Shown here: one piece after another, positions 32,611-41,206 of the stretch
Layout: the number at the start of each line of letters is the position of its first letter
Numbering within the stretch: position 1 is the stretch's first letter
NCBI RefSeq assembly: GCF_004000765.1
Contig: NZ_BILW01000002.1
Coordinates: 372,001-436,000 of the forward strand
From: Paenibacillus chondroitinus NBRC 15376
GTDB lineage: Bacteria; Bacillota; Bacilli; Paenibacillales; NBRC-103111
DNA: 64,000 nucleotides
Direction of reading: 5' to 3'
Notes under the pieces: model-generated
The model's input: the letters and a program-made list of their open reading frames with translations, nothing else
Database searches by the model: none
What the model was told of the DNA's origin: nothing
Made by a program: the position numbers and the translations under genes

Positions 32611-34932
32611 ATGAAATTTTCGAATGGCTATTGGATGGCAAAAGAAGGATACACAGTTTTGAACCCTGTCGATGTCCGCGAAGTGGAACAAAACGGCAGC
32701 AGTCTTACGGTTTATGCCGCTGCGCGAAGGATTCAGCGAAAAGGCGATACTCTAAACGGCGCATTGCTGACTTGTGAAATTAGCTCACCAATCCCTGATG
32801 TCATCCGGGTACGTTGGACGCATCATGCAGGCAAGCAAGCAAAGGGACCGGCTTTTGAATTGTTCGAAAATCCGCTGACGCCTGTCACTATAGATGAGAG
32901 CGGTCACCAAGTGACGCTTAAATCCGGCAATCTGAGTGTCAAAATAAATAAACAAGAGACTTGGGCAACGGAATTCTTTTACGAAGAGAAACGTTTGACC
33001 GGCTCCAATAGCAAAGGCGCGGGACACATCACAACAGATAACAAAGATGTTTACTTTCGCGAACAGCTGGACCTTGGTGTCGGCGAGCACATTTACGGCC
33101 TTGGGGAACGCTTCACCCCCTTCGTGAAAAACGGGCAAGCGGTTGACATCTGGAACGAAGATGGCGGCACAAGCAGCGAGCAAGCGTACAAAAATGTTCC
33201 TTTTTATTTATCGAGTAAAGGTTACGGCGTGTTCGTCAACCATCCTGAGCATGTCTCGTTCGAAGTTGGTTCCGAGGTCGTCTCCAAAGTCCAATTCAGC
33301 GTACCTGGCGAAAACATGGAGTATTTCATCGTCGGCGGCCAAACGCTGAAAGACGTTCTGAACAATTACACGAAGTTGACTGGAAAACCCGCCCTGCCGC
33401 CAGCTTGGTCGTTCGGCTTGTGGTTAACCACGTCCTTCACAACGAACTACGACGAAGCCACCGTGAACAGCTTCATCGACGGGATGATCGAACGCGACCT
33501 TCCGCTGCATGTTTTCCATTTTGACTGCTTCTGGATGAAAGAATATCAATGGACCAACTTCGAGTGGGATGCCGATATGTTTCCCGATCCGGTAGGCATG
33601 CTGAAACGGCTGAAGGACAAAGGCCTCAAAATTTGTGTATGGATCAACTCATACATCGGCCAGAAATCTCCGCTGTTCAAAGAAGGCATGGAGAATGGCT
33701 ATTTGGTCAAAACGTTGGAAGATGACGTGTGGCAGTGGGATCTCTGGCAGGCTGGCATGGGGCTGGTCGATTTCACGAACCCGGCAGCGACGGAGTGGTA
33801 CAAGGGGCATTTGAGACGGCTGATTGATATGGGTGTGGACTGCTTCAAAACGGACTTTGGCGAGCGCATCCCTACGGATGTTAAGTACTATGACGGATCT
33901 GATCCTCTGAAAATGCATAACTATTACACCTTCCTGTACAACAAGGCTGTCTTTGAGGTGTTGGAAGAAAAACTTGGCAAAAATGAAGCGATGCTTTTTG
34001 CCCGCTCAGCCACAGCAGGCGGCCAGCAATTCCCTGTGCACTGGGGCGGCGACTGCTCGGCGAATTACGACTCCATGGCGGAGTCGCTGCGCGGAGGCCT
34101 GTCGCTCGGCTTATCCGGCTTTGGCTTCTGGAGTCACGACATCAGCGGCTTTGAGAAAACAGCGCCGCCTGATATTTATAAGCGCTGGGTCGCCTTCGGC
34201 CTGCTGTCTTCCCACAGCCGACTGCACGGTAACGAGTCTTACCGCGTTCCGTGGCTGTTTGACGAAGAAGCCGTTGATGTTCTCCGGCATTTTACGAAGC
34301 TCAAAAGCACGTTGATGCCTTATCTGTTTGAAAGTGCCGTCCAATCGACCGAGATGGGGATTCCGATGATGCGCGCCATGGTGCTCGACTATGCTGCGGA
34401 CCCTTCCACCCATCATTTGGATACGCAGTACATGTTAGGCGACAACCTGCTCGTGGCTCCAATCTTTAATGATCGCGGGCAAGTGATGTATTATGTGCCG
34501 CAAGGCCGCTGGACCGACTTCTTTAGCGGCAAAGTCGTTGAAGGCGGGAAATGGCACGAAGAAACCCATGGTTACATGACGCTGCCATTGCTCGTTAAGC
34601 CGAATTCGTTAGTCGCAATCGGAGCGAATGATCAGAAGCCCGACTACGACTACGCGGATGGCGTATCCCTGCATTTGTTTGAACTGCAGGATGGCGCCAG
34701 CGCTGCAGCGAATTTGTACAGCTTGCAAGGCGAGCTGGAAGTGACTGTGAAGGCTGTTCGCCGTGATGAAGAAGTGAACTTCTTCATCCAAGGGGCAACA
34801 AAGCCGTATACGATCGTGCTGCGAGGCATTCATGAAGTCGCCGGCGTAGACGGGGCGGAGTGGATCGATTCCGCTAACGGCATCGTGCTTACGCCTGGAA
34901 CGGGCAGAACGCTTGTAGTCGTTAAGTTATAA
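32611..34932 (+). CDS. yicI: Alpha-xylosidase, GH31 (YicI-like)
   Basis: A protein of 773 residues, co-linear with Escherichia coli YicI (772) through its whole length. The catalytic nucleophile Asp is residue 415 in CFKTDFGERIP and the acid/base Asp is residue 481 in HWGGDCSANY; YicI uses D416 and D482. The nearly invariant SFGLWLTTSFTTNYDEATV and DCFWMK segments form the active site. It removes alpha-1,6-xylose from isoprimeverose and xyloglucan oligosaccharides in the cytosol. The ATG at 32611 is 9 nt after AAGGG; the ATG at 32605 is too close. It is divergent from an AraC regulator and adjacent to the LplABC-type importer, suggesting xyloglucan oligosaccharide use. Confidence 0.95.
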   Translation: MKFSNGYWMAKEGYTVLNPVDVREVEQNGSSLTVYAAARRIQRKGDTLNGALLTCEISSPIPDVIRVRWTHHAGKQAKGPAFELFENPLTPVTIDESGHQVTLKSGNLSVKINKQETWATEFFYEEKRLTGSNSKGAGHITTDNKDVYFREQLDLGVGEHIYGLGERFTPFVKNGQAVDIWNEDGGTSSEQAYKNVPFYLSSKGYGVFVNHPEHVSFEVGSEVVSKVQFSVPGENMEYFIVGGQTLKDVLNNYTKLTGKPALPPAWSFGLWLTTSFTTNYDEATVNSFIDGMIERDLPLHVFHFDCFWMKEYQWTNFEWDADMFPDPVGMLKRLKDKGLKICVWINSYIGQKSPLFKEGMENGYLVKTLEDDVWQWDLWQAGMGLVDFTNPAATEWYKGHLRRLIDMGVDCFKTDFGERIPTDVKYYDGSDPLKMHNYYTFLYNKAVFEVLEEKLGKNEAMLFARSATAGGQQFPVHWGGDCSANYDSMAESLRGGLSLGLSGFGFWSHDISGFEKTAPPDIYKRWVAFGLLSSHSRLHGNESYRVPWLFDEEAVDVLRHFTKLKSTLMPYLFESAVQSTEMGIPMMRAMVLDYAADPSTHHLDTQYMLGDNLLVAPIFNDRGQVMYYVPQGRWTDFFSGKVVEGGKWHEETHGYMTLPLLVKPNSLVAIGANDQKPDYDYADGVSLHLFELQDGASAAANLYSLQGELEVTVKAVRRDEEVNFFIQGATKPYTIVLRGIHEVAGVDGAEWIDSANGIVLTPGTGRTLVVVKL

Positions 34933-34936
34933 GAAG

Positions 34937-34985
34937 AGGCAGTTCCCCAAGTAGAAACTTCTACTTTTGGGAACTGCCTTTTTTT
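34937..34985 (+). terminator. Strong intrinsic terminator of the alpha-xylosidase gene
   Basis: AGGCAGTTCCC pairs with GGGAACTGCCT and AAGTAGAA with TTCTACTT around a 2-nt loop, followed by seven T. The stem shares 13 nt (GCAGTTCCCCAAG) with the interspersed repeat end at 16009-16021. Confidence 0.92.
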
Positions 34986-35009
34986 GTTGCTGGCGTGCTG
35001 TTAAACGAA

Positions 35010-35188
35010 GGGGAACTACAGGGCGCTATTTCAACGAAATAGGCTAATTTCGAGCTGCGAGCGGAACTACAGGGTCTTATATGCCCATGGATACCGCATT
35101 TGGGCATCTTATGCTGAATTAGTGGCCTGTAGTTCCCCTCCTTCTGCCAACTGGCCTTTTCTATGGCAAATAGTGTACCGTAGTTCCC
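35010..35188. repeat. Interspersed palindromic repeat, copy 2 (cluster of ends)
   Basis: Left ends GGGGAACTACAGG (35010) and CGGAACTACAGGG (35062), and right ends CCTGTAGTTCCCC (35126-35138) and CCGTAGTTCCC (35178-35188), flank GC/AT-mixed spacers containing CTATTTC and AATAG words. The region from 34986 to about 35369 has no other recognisable content. Confidence 0.75.
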
Positions 35189-35369
35189 ATCATTTCTGGT
35201 TTTGGGCATGTCGTCGTATCGACGGCAGTGAGCTAGTGAAGGATCTGCGTCTTATCTACCTTGTAATCCGGTATAACCCGCAATCGTGTGTATTTGCTTC
35301 GTTTTCACAGCTTTCAGTTCTTGCCATACTTGAGATCGGCTCATTCGATGCCACGTCGCCTGTGAGATC

Positions 35370-35768
35370 TCATCTTTGGGCACTCAGCAGAATATGGTCT
35401 GCCTCATAGGTGCCAAGATCCTGAACCTCAATGGCTTGCGTCCAACAGATAGTATCCTTATGACTTGCTGGGGCTAGTTGAAGATCATCATACAAGACAG
35501 TGCCGGCGTGTCGCCGCCAACCTTCTTCCCACGGCAGAAACAGGGAAGGAGCAATCTGCTTAAGCCTGGTTTGCTCATCTTTTTCGATCCAAGCTTCAAT
35601 ACCGATGATATAATCAGGCTGCGCTTTTTGCAGAGCTTCTCTGTTGAATTCGTAATGATGGTCCGTGAGGGAAAGTTTGCCCTGCTCGCCCACTAACTTT
35701 CTTGCCTCATTGAGGCGCAATTCAGCCGCATACAGGCCTCTATTCCCCTGAAAAAGTACATGTTCCAC
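35370..35768 (-). pseudogene. Fragment of an AraC/siderophore-binding-type regulator
   Basis: An open frame of about 132 codons whose product (YIIGIEAWIEKDEQTRLKQI, then APSLFLPWEEGW and GTYEADHILL) looks like part of the periplasmic-binding domain fused to AraC proteins of the Btr type, such as the intact 559-residue protein at 47725-49404. It lacks an AraC helix-turn-helix, both ends are cut, and no ribosome-binding site precedes it. Both flanks are interspersed palindromic repeats, so recombination at the repeats may have removed the rest. It could conceivably still be expressed, but I regard it as a remnant. Confidence 0.55.
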
Positions 35769-35774
35769 CTGCCG

Positions 35775-35903
35775 GGGGAACTACGGTCTCCTATTTTCCG
35801 CTATCACCCGAAAAACGCGAAAAAGCGGCTAGATAAAACCCTGTAGTTCCCCTAGCCTGGTAGAAACAGCTCGTTTTCCCCGAAATAGATGACCATAGTT
35901 CCC
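35775..35903. repeat. Interspersed palindromic repeat, copy 3
   Basis: GGGGAACTACGG (35775-35786) and CCCTGTAGTTCCCC (35839-35852) form an element of about 78 bp with an inner CCGCT/AGCGG pairing. A further right end, ACCATAGTTCCC, ends near 35903. Confidence 0.75.
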
Positions 35904-35942
35904 TAATGAAGCCTATCTGGTGGCTAGGACACCTAGATCACT

Positions 35943-36731
35943 TCAGAGCGGCGATAGCTCCAACTCCACCTTATCAGCCACTAACGTATAAAACTCAGGA
36001 AACCTAGCATCCGAAGGACTTGGTATCTCTTCCAATGCGCGTATCACAAGCCCGGACGCTGCAATGGCCGTGATAATCTCGCCAAGCGTCCAGCTTCGCA
36101 CGAGAACCTTCTCCAATCCGGAGCGTTCTTCCTCAGGCAGCAATTTAGCAAACGCTACCTCCCCTTCTTTGGTCTCCTTTTCAAAATAGTTGCCGCTTGG
36201 TTGAGTCAGATTAACCGTGTTCAGCCAAGCTCGTGCAAAAGGATGAAAGTCGGTCAACAGAAACCGGCCCTTGTTCCCAAGCCTGCGACGGACCACCTCA
36301 AAGATAGCGTTAAGATCAGTGAAATAATGCAAAACGCCAAACTCCATCAGCACGATGTCAAACTGGCCAAGCGACTCTTCATTCGGGATTTGCAAGACGT
36401 CCGAGCAAATATAGTCGAGCTTCACACCTACGGCATCGGCAACTTGCTTGGCGTACAAGCGGTTTTCTTCAGAGATGTCTACGACGGTTACATCCGCGCC
36501 TAACATCGCAAAAGAGATTGCTTTCCTCCCGTGCGAACCAAGAAGATTAATCATTCGCTTCCCATTTGGATCTCCTATGTATTTTAACCAGTATCGCAGA
36601 TGATGTTTGTGCTCCCGTTTCAATTCTTCGGCAAGTTCAGCCGGTGTCCCAAAATGCTGCACCCAAGCCTGATACGCTTTCGTTTCCCAAGCCTTCTTGT
36701 TTGCTCTCGAAAACTCCTCTTGCACATCCAT
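35943..36731 (-). CDS. Class I SAM-dependent methyltransferase
   Basis: A protein of 262 residues. The SAM-binding motif I is MINLLGSHGRKAISFAMLG, motif II is VTVVDISEENRLYAKQVA, and motif IV is FDIVLMEFGVLHYF. This is the methyltransferase_25/11-like Rossmann fold common among small-molecule methylases. The ATG at 36731 is preceded by GGGGGG with 4 nt spacing; the longer open frame (to 36821) has an unlikely Arg/Lys-rich start. It is a single gene, divergent from the NlpC/P60 gene. The substrate is unknown. Confidence 0.88.
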   Translation of the reverse strand: MDVQEEFSRANKKAWETKAYQAWVQHFGTPAELAEELKREHKHHLRYWLKYIGDPNGKRMINLLGSHGRKAISFAMLGADVTVVDISEENRLYAKQVADAVGVKLDYICSDVLQIPNEESLGQFDIVLMEFGVLHYFTDLNAIFEVVRRRLGNKGRFLLTDFHPFARAWLNTVNLTQPSGNYFEKETKEGEVAFAKLLPEEERSGLEKVLVRSWTLGEIITAIAASGLVIRALEEIPSPSDARFPEFYTLVADKVELELSPL

Positions 36732-36849
36732 CCCCCCAGTTTTTTCTGACTCCTTAACCAACATCCTTAATTTACCACAAATTTTAGAGCAACAAACAAG
36801 CTTTCTTCTGCGTCTAAACATTACTAAAGTCAGCTAAGGAGTATAGGAT

Positions 36850-37884
36850 ATGAAGATAAAAAATGGCTTGCAAACTGGAACCGCGTTAATGCTTCTGCTC
36901 ATGGGCATGCTCCCGGCAGCAATTACTCATGCAGATACGACGGACACATCGCTTCCCGTCTATCTCGATGGCCATCCGTTGAGCTTTGAGACGCCTCCCG
37001 TTATCGAAGATGGCTACAGTCTCGTTCCACTTCGTGCAATTTTTGAGGCTGAAGGCGCAAAAGTTGCTTGGGATGACAACACTCGAACAGTTACCGCTAC
37101 GAAAAATGATATCGTTTTTACATACCGCATTGGCGACATGATGGCTTATAAAAATAAAGACCAGCTGGATATGCCGATCGCGGGTAAAATTATTGACGGC
37201 TCCACGATGATTCCGCTTCGATTAATAAGCGAGACGCTGGGCAATCTCGTAAAATGGCATGAATATTCGCGATCAATTACGATTTCCTCGGCGAATGAAT
37301 ATGAAACCAAGATTGAATATGGCGTCAATCTGCGGGACGCTCCGAATACGAGTGCGCAAGTGCTTCGAATGATTCCGAAAAGCGAGAACATTCATGTCAT
37401 CCGGGAAGTGGACGCCAACTGGCTGGAGGTGCAGACGAAGGACAAGACCATTGGTTTCCTTTCTGCAGCCTCCCAGTATACGGATTACGCCAACGTCGCT
37501 TCAGCGGATAAAAAAGCCGATGAATTGCTAGCTTTCGGAGCTAAATTTCTCGGAACGCCTTATGAATTCGGGGCGGAATCCGGTCAAACCAAGACATTCG
37601 ATTGCTCCTCATTCGTCCAATATGTGTTCAAGCAAGCATTGTCAATCGATCTCCCGCGAGTCTCCTACAACCAAGCATTGAAAGGAACGGAAGTCCCTCT
37701 AGATGAGCTGCGCAAAGGTGATGTGCTATTTTTTGACGCACGCGGGCTCGATATCGGGCATGTTGGCATTTATGCAGGAGACGGGCGGATTCTTCATACT
37801 TATTCCAAAGAACAAGGCGTACATTATGAAGACTTTACCGATAAATGGAAAAAACGTTTTGCCACGGCTAGAAGAATGTTCTAA
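36850..37884 (+). CDS. Secreted NlpC/P60 peptidoglycan hydrolase with copper-amine-oxidase-N and SH3b domains
   Basis: A protein of 344 residues. A signal peptide (about residues 1-28, HADTTD cleavage region) is followed by a Cu_amine_oxidN1 domain (SLVPLRAIFEAEGAKVAWDD ... STMIPLRLISETLG), which binds cell-wall material in Paenibacillus proteins. Then come an SH3b-like domain (YGVNLRDAPNTSAQVLRMIP) and a C-terminal NlpC/P60 domain with catalytic Cys in FDCSSFVQYVF and His in DIGHVGIYAGDG. The family cleaves gamma-D-Glu-meso-DAP bonds in peptidoglycan. AAGGAGTATAGGAT precedes the ATG. It acts at the cell wall in growth or spore-related remodelling. Confidence 0.95.
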   Translation: MKIKNGLQTGTALMLLLMGMLPAAITHADTTDTSLPVYLDGHPLSFETPPVIEDGYSLVPLRAIFEAEGAKVAWDDNTRTVTATKNDIVFTYRIGDMMAYKNKDQLDMPIAGKIIDGSTMIPLRLISETLGNLVKWHEYSRSITISSANEYETKIEYGVNLRDAPNTSAQVLRMIPKSENIHVIREVDANWLEVQTKDKTIGFLSAASQYTDYANVASADKKADELLAFGAKFLGTPYEFGAESGQTKTFDCSSFVQYVFKQALSIDLPRVSYNQALKGTEVPLDELRKGDVLFFDARGLDIGHVGIYAGDGRILHTYSKEQGVHYEDFTDKWKKRFATARRMF

Positions 37885-37892
37885 ATCCTACA

Positions 37893-38804
37893 TCAAAGTG
37901 GGATAATGGCTAGACCCGAGGCAGCATTTCCTACTTTTATCGTGTCTATGACCTTATTATCCCGGACTCTTATAACCGAGACGGTATTTTCTCCAAAATT
38001 AGCCACATAGGCAAATTTGCCGTTTTGCGTGATAGCGACTATGCCGGGTTTCTTGCCTACCGGAACGGTAGCTATCACTTTATTTTTCTTAAGCATAATG
38101 ACGGAAACGGTGTTATCTCCTTCATTACCGACATAAGCAAATTGATCGTTTGGCGTTATCGCTACTCCCACAGGTGTTGAGCCGACTTTAATTTTGGTAA
38201 GGATCTTTCTGCTTCTTGTGCCAATGACCAAAACGTTGTTGTTCGTGGTCACATAAGCCAATCTGCTGTTTTGGGTAAAAGCAATTTGATCCGGACCCAC
38301 TCCAGCGGGAATGGTATCTATGACTTTATTACATTTCGCATTAAAAATAGAAATCGTATTGCTGTCGTGATTGCTCACGAAACCTAGCGTTCTTTGTCCT
38401 ATCTTCTGAGGTGTGACAGTTACGCCTACCGGTCTCTTACCTACCTTTAGCGTTTGAATGACCTTTCTCTTCTTTATACATAGAACTGAAACGGTATTAT
38501 CGGCTGCGTTCGTAACATACACGTACTTAGGCGATGTTCCTACATCCGACGGACTTTTTCCGACTGGGATCGTGCTAATAATTTTATTCGTACTTCGCTG
38601 GATGACTTGAGCGGTATTATCCGTTTTATTGATGACAACCGCATGTTTCCCATCGGGGGTGACCGCGATCTCAAAGGGACCTCTTCCCGTCTTGATCGTT
38701 GCCTTGACCTTTCTGGTTCGGGTGTCAATTACCGAGATGGTATTGTCGTTGAAATTCGTAACGTAGGCGAAATGAAACGAGGGTATACGTCTATTTATGG
38801 TCAC
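37893..38804 (-). CDS. YVTN-repeat beta-propeller protein (seven blades)
   Basis: A protein of 303 residues made almost entirely of seven YVTN repeats of about 42 residues (FAYVTNFNDNTISVID, YVYVTNAADNTVSVL, FAYVGNEGDNTVSVI, FAYVANFGENTVSVI and variants), each with a following hhPVGxxPxxhxhT segment. Seven blades close one complete propeller. There is no signal peptide, unusual because most YVTN proteins are surface or secreted. A GTG start at 38804 has AGGAGTG upstream. The function is unknown; such propellers bind ligands or serve as structural modules, for example on spores. Confidence 0.88.
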   Translation of the reverse strand: MTINRRIPSFHFAYVTNFNDNTISVIDTRTRKVKATIKTGRGPFEIAVTPDGKHAVVINKTDNTAQVIQRSTNKIISTIPVGKSPSDVGTSPKYVYVTNAADNTVSVLCIKKRKVIQTLKVGKRPVGVTVTPQKIGQRTLGFVSNHDSNTISIFNAKCNKVIDTIPAGVGPDQIAFTQNSRLAYVTTNNNVLVIGTRSRKILTKIKVGSTPVGVAITPNDQFAYVGNEGDNTVSVIMLKKNKVIATVPVGKKPGIVAITQNGKFAYVANFGENTVSVIRVRDNKVIDTIKVGNAASGLAIIPL

Positions 38805-38960
38805 AAGGGATCACACTCCTAAGTAATCTTATGTTGGGAGATGTGCCCCAGGGAACGGCTGTTATCACGAGCAATTTGCAAACTCTGCATGCAACACCCT
38901 CATATGGGATCAGCATGACGAAAATATATGATTATGAAACGTTGTCATGGAGGGCTTCCT

Positions 38961-39137
38961 ATGCGAAACAATACAGAACAAAGAAAAATCACAAATCAAG
39001 ATATTGAACAAATGATTGTCGAAATAGATAAAGGCTGGACAGAACTGAATAACATCCATGTGTCGTGTTACCATATCTGGAGGGATCTCGTGCAAATTTC
39101 GCAAGATTTGGACGAGAAATTCGGTATTTCCTATTGA
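38961..39137 (+). CDS. Small hypothetical protein
   Basis: An acidic, helical protein of 58 residues (ITNQDIEQMIVEIDKGWTEL, VSCYHIWRDLVQISQDLDEK). GGAGGG lies 7 nt before the ATG. The 11-codon upstream extension from 38928 is unlikely. I recognise no family. It is followed by a hairpin terminator shared with the converging asd gene, which supports its being a real transcript. Confidence 0.5.
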   Translation: MRNNTEQRKITNQDIEQMIVEIDKGWTELNNIHVSCYHIWRDLVQISQDLDEKFGISY

Positions 39138-39165
39138 TTCACGGTTTTAAAATGGTTAAAAAAAT

Positions 39166-39208
39166 AAAAACAGCAAGCCCCTACTCAATAGGAAGGCAAG
39201 CTGTTTTT
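39166..39208. terminator. Bidirectional terminator between the small gene and asd
   Basis: AAAAACAGC pairs with GCTGTTTTT, with inner GCC/GGC and CCTA/TAGG helices. T-runs lie on both strands. Confidence 0.8.
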
Positions 39209-39219
39209 ATTTTTCATTT

Positions 39220-40305
39220 TTATTTCGCTTGAATGTAGCCTTCTGCTTTCAACAGTTCAGCGATCAGAACAGCGCCGCCCGCTGCTCCGCGCAATGTGTT
39301 ATGCGACAATCCTACGAATTTGTAATCGTAGATGGAATCCTCACGCAGTCGACCTACGGAGACACCCATACCGCGCTCGATGTCACGGTCAAGTTTCGTC
39401 TGCGGTCTGTTCTCTTCTTCGAAGTAAGTAATGAACTGCTTAGGTGCGCTTGGCAGCTCAAGCTCTTGCGGACGGCCTTTGAACTGCAGCCAACGAGCAA
39501 GAATTTCTTCTTTGGACGGTTTTTTCTCGAATGATGCAAAAACGGTCGCCAAATGTCCATCTGTTACAGGAACGCGGATACATTGCGTTGTAATCAAAGG
39601 GGAGCTCGCTTTCACGATGGCATTATTTTCGATGCTGCCCCAGATGCGCAGCGGCTCCTGCTCGCTTTTTTCTTCCTCGCCGCCAATATAAGGAATGACA
39701 TTGTCCAGCATTTCAGGCCAATCATTAAAGTTTTTGCCCGCTCCGGAAATGGCTTGGTACGTCGATGCCACAACTTGGGTTGGTTTGAAGTCCAACAACG
39801 CATGAAGCGCAGGCACATAACTCTGAATGGAGCAGTTTGGCTTAACGGCAATAAAGCCCGTTGAAGTTCCGAGACGTTTTCTTTGTGCCGCGATCACTTC
39901 AATATGCCCTGGATTCACTTCCGGGATCACCATCGGGATATCAGGCGTCCAGCGGTGAGCCGAGTTGTTGGAAATAACAGGCGTGCCTGTTTTGGCGTAA
40001 GCTTCTTCCAATGCTTGAATTTCATTCTTTTTCATATCTACGGCACAGAAGATGAAATCAACTTCAGAAGCGACTTCTTCCACTTTCGAGGCATCTTGAA
40101 CAACAATTTGTTTCACGCCTTCAGGGATCGGTGTAGCCAGTTTCCATCTGCCTTGCACGGATTCTTCATATGTTTTACCCGCAGAGCTGCTGCTAGCTGC
40201 GATCGCAGTTACTTTAAACCAAGGATGCTGATCCAGCAATTCAACAAAACGCTGGCCAACCATCCCAGTTCCTCCGACAATACCCACTTTTAATTTTTCC
40301 GACAT
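39220..40305 (-). CDS. asd: Aspartate-semialdehyde dehydrogenase, archaeal/fungal-type
   Basis: A protein of 361 residues. It reduces aspartyl-4-phosphate to aspartate semialdehyde with NADPH, feeding lysine/DAP, threonine and methionine. The NADP loop is GIVGGTGMVGQRF, the active-site Cys is in KPNCSIQSYV and the catalytic His in DGHLATVF. The length and the NNSAHRW, VPVTDGHL, SHNTLRGAAGG segments match the archaeal/fungal-type branch rather than the Bacillus-type enzyme. The ATG at 40305 follows AAAGGA at 12 nt. It is controlled by a T-box leader (40406-40705) whose likely specifier is a Lys codon. Confidence 0.95.
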   Translation of the reverse strand: MSEKLKVGIVGGTGMVGQRFVELLDQHPWFKVTAIAASSSSAGKTYEESVQGRWKLATPIPEGVKQIVVQDASKVEEVASEVDFIFCAVDMKKNEIQALEEAYAKTGTPVISNNSAHRWTPDIPMVIPEVNPGHIEVIAAQRKRLGTSTGFIAVKPNCSIQSYVPALHALLDFKPTQVVASTYQAISGAGKNFNDWPEMLDNVIPYIGGEEEKSEQEPLRIWGSIENNAIVKASSPLITTQCIRVPVTDGHLATVFASFEKKPSKEEILARWLQFKGRPQELELPSAPKQFITYFEEENRPQTKLDRDIERGMGVSVGRLREDSIYDYKFVGLSHNTLRGAAGGAVLIAELLKAEGYIQAK

Positions 40306-40405
40306 GTGATATTCAAATCCTTTCAAAATGGTAAGATAAATTATTCAATAAGTCTGAATTGGTGTACCTAATCAGCGCGTAACCTGCATTTCTTTTTATA
40401 AAAGC

Positions 40406-40705
40406 AAAAAAATCCCACCCCCAAGACTATTATAGCCTCAGGGACGAGATTTGGATTCCTCGTGGTACCACCCAGATTCGCCAATATGTCGCCATATTAG
40501 CCTCTTCAAGTACGGCATTACGGTGTAATGCGGATACTTTAGCTCTGTAACAGGAGCTCCTGGCACACCATCCCCTTCTTGCGCGGTTCCGATGCGCTGC
40601 TCTGAGCCTTTTTTCAATAAAGAATTCTTTACTCCTTTTCAGCTAACGGAGCTCTCTGTGAAAGATTTCATTTATTTACTCTTCTCTTCGTCGCATTTGA
40701 ATGTT
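40406..40705 (-). ncRNA. T-box leader of asd, probable Lys specifier
   Basis: The minus strand contains the T-box core GGTGGTACCACGAGG (40458-40472) that binds the uncharged tRNA end. It is followed by an intrinsic terminator (stem with CCC/GGG arms, seven T at 40406-40412). Stem I is closed by ATGCG/CGCAT and carries AAGAGTA and AGAGAGC conserved elements. The position equivalent to the specifier reads TGAA-AAA-AGGC, making AAA (Lys, 40610-40612) the likely codon, in line with a lysine-pathway gene. A promoter (TTTACG 40735-40740, 17 bp, TAATAT 40712-40717) precedes it. The specifier was placed by eye. Confidence 0.9.
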
Positions 40706-40711
40706 GCGATA

Positions 40712-40740
40712 ATATTATCAGAAATCGATTGTAACGTAAA
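40712..40740 (-). promoter_or_regulatory. Promoter of the asd T-box transcript
   Basis: TTTACG (40735-40740), a 17-bp spacer and TAATAT (40712-40717) on the minus strand place the start just before stem I of the T-box. Confidence 0.6.
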
Positions 40741-40772
40741 CAAATTTTTTGAAATTTCGAAAATAGGACAAA

Positions 40773-41081
40773 TTATTCGCCTACGATGTCCGCCCTTAAA
40801 TCACTCGCAACTTCCATCATCCTTGGAATCACGGCTTCATTCGTACCTGACACATAAACATCCCCCTGATAATGCCGGAAGGGAATCTTGCTGTCGCCAT
40901 AACTCCACATGAAGAAATCACCCTCTATGGACATCGTGGTCGTGCCGGTTATCGTAAACACAGGTGTATAGGAAAAATCAGATTGGGATGCAAAATACTG
41001 TTTGCATTCTTCCAATGTGATGACAGCTTCCGAGTTGTCGTTGACTTGCAAAGCTCTTGTAATTCGATAGCGTTGGCTCAA
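40773..41081 (-). CDS. Hypothetical protein
   Basis: A protein of 102 residues, predominantly beta (TITGTTTMSIEGDFFMW, FRHYQGDVYVSGTNEAVIP), possibly a small beta-barrel. No recognisable family. The TTG at 41081 lies 7 nt after GGAGG, while the ATG two codons upstream touches that site, so I favour TTG. It lies between asd and the DUF3231 gene and is upstream of the asd promoter. A functional link to asd is not evident. Confidence 0.7.
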   Translation of the reverse strand: MSQRYRITRALQVNDNSEAVITLEECKQYFASQSDFSYTPVFTITGTTTMSIEGDFFMWSYGDSKIPFRHYQGDVYVSGTNEAVIPRMMEVASDLRADIVGE

Positions 41082-41152
41082 AACCATTCCTCCATTCGTT
41101 CATCAACCTATTTTATTGCAAAGTTACGTAAATTGCTAGCGCGATTTTATGC

Positions 41153-41182
41153 AAAAAAGCCAATCCAATGACTGGAGTGGCT
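41153..41182 (-). terminator. Terminator of the DUF3231 gene
   Basis: AGCCA/TGGCT and TCCA/TGGA helices around a 5-nt loop are followed on the minus strand by TTTTTT. Confidence 0.8.
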
Positions 41183-41206
41183 AGGTGGATATCCATGTGT
41201 TGTCCA

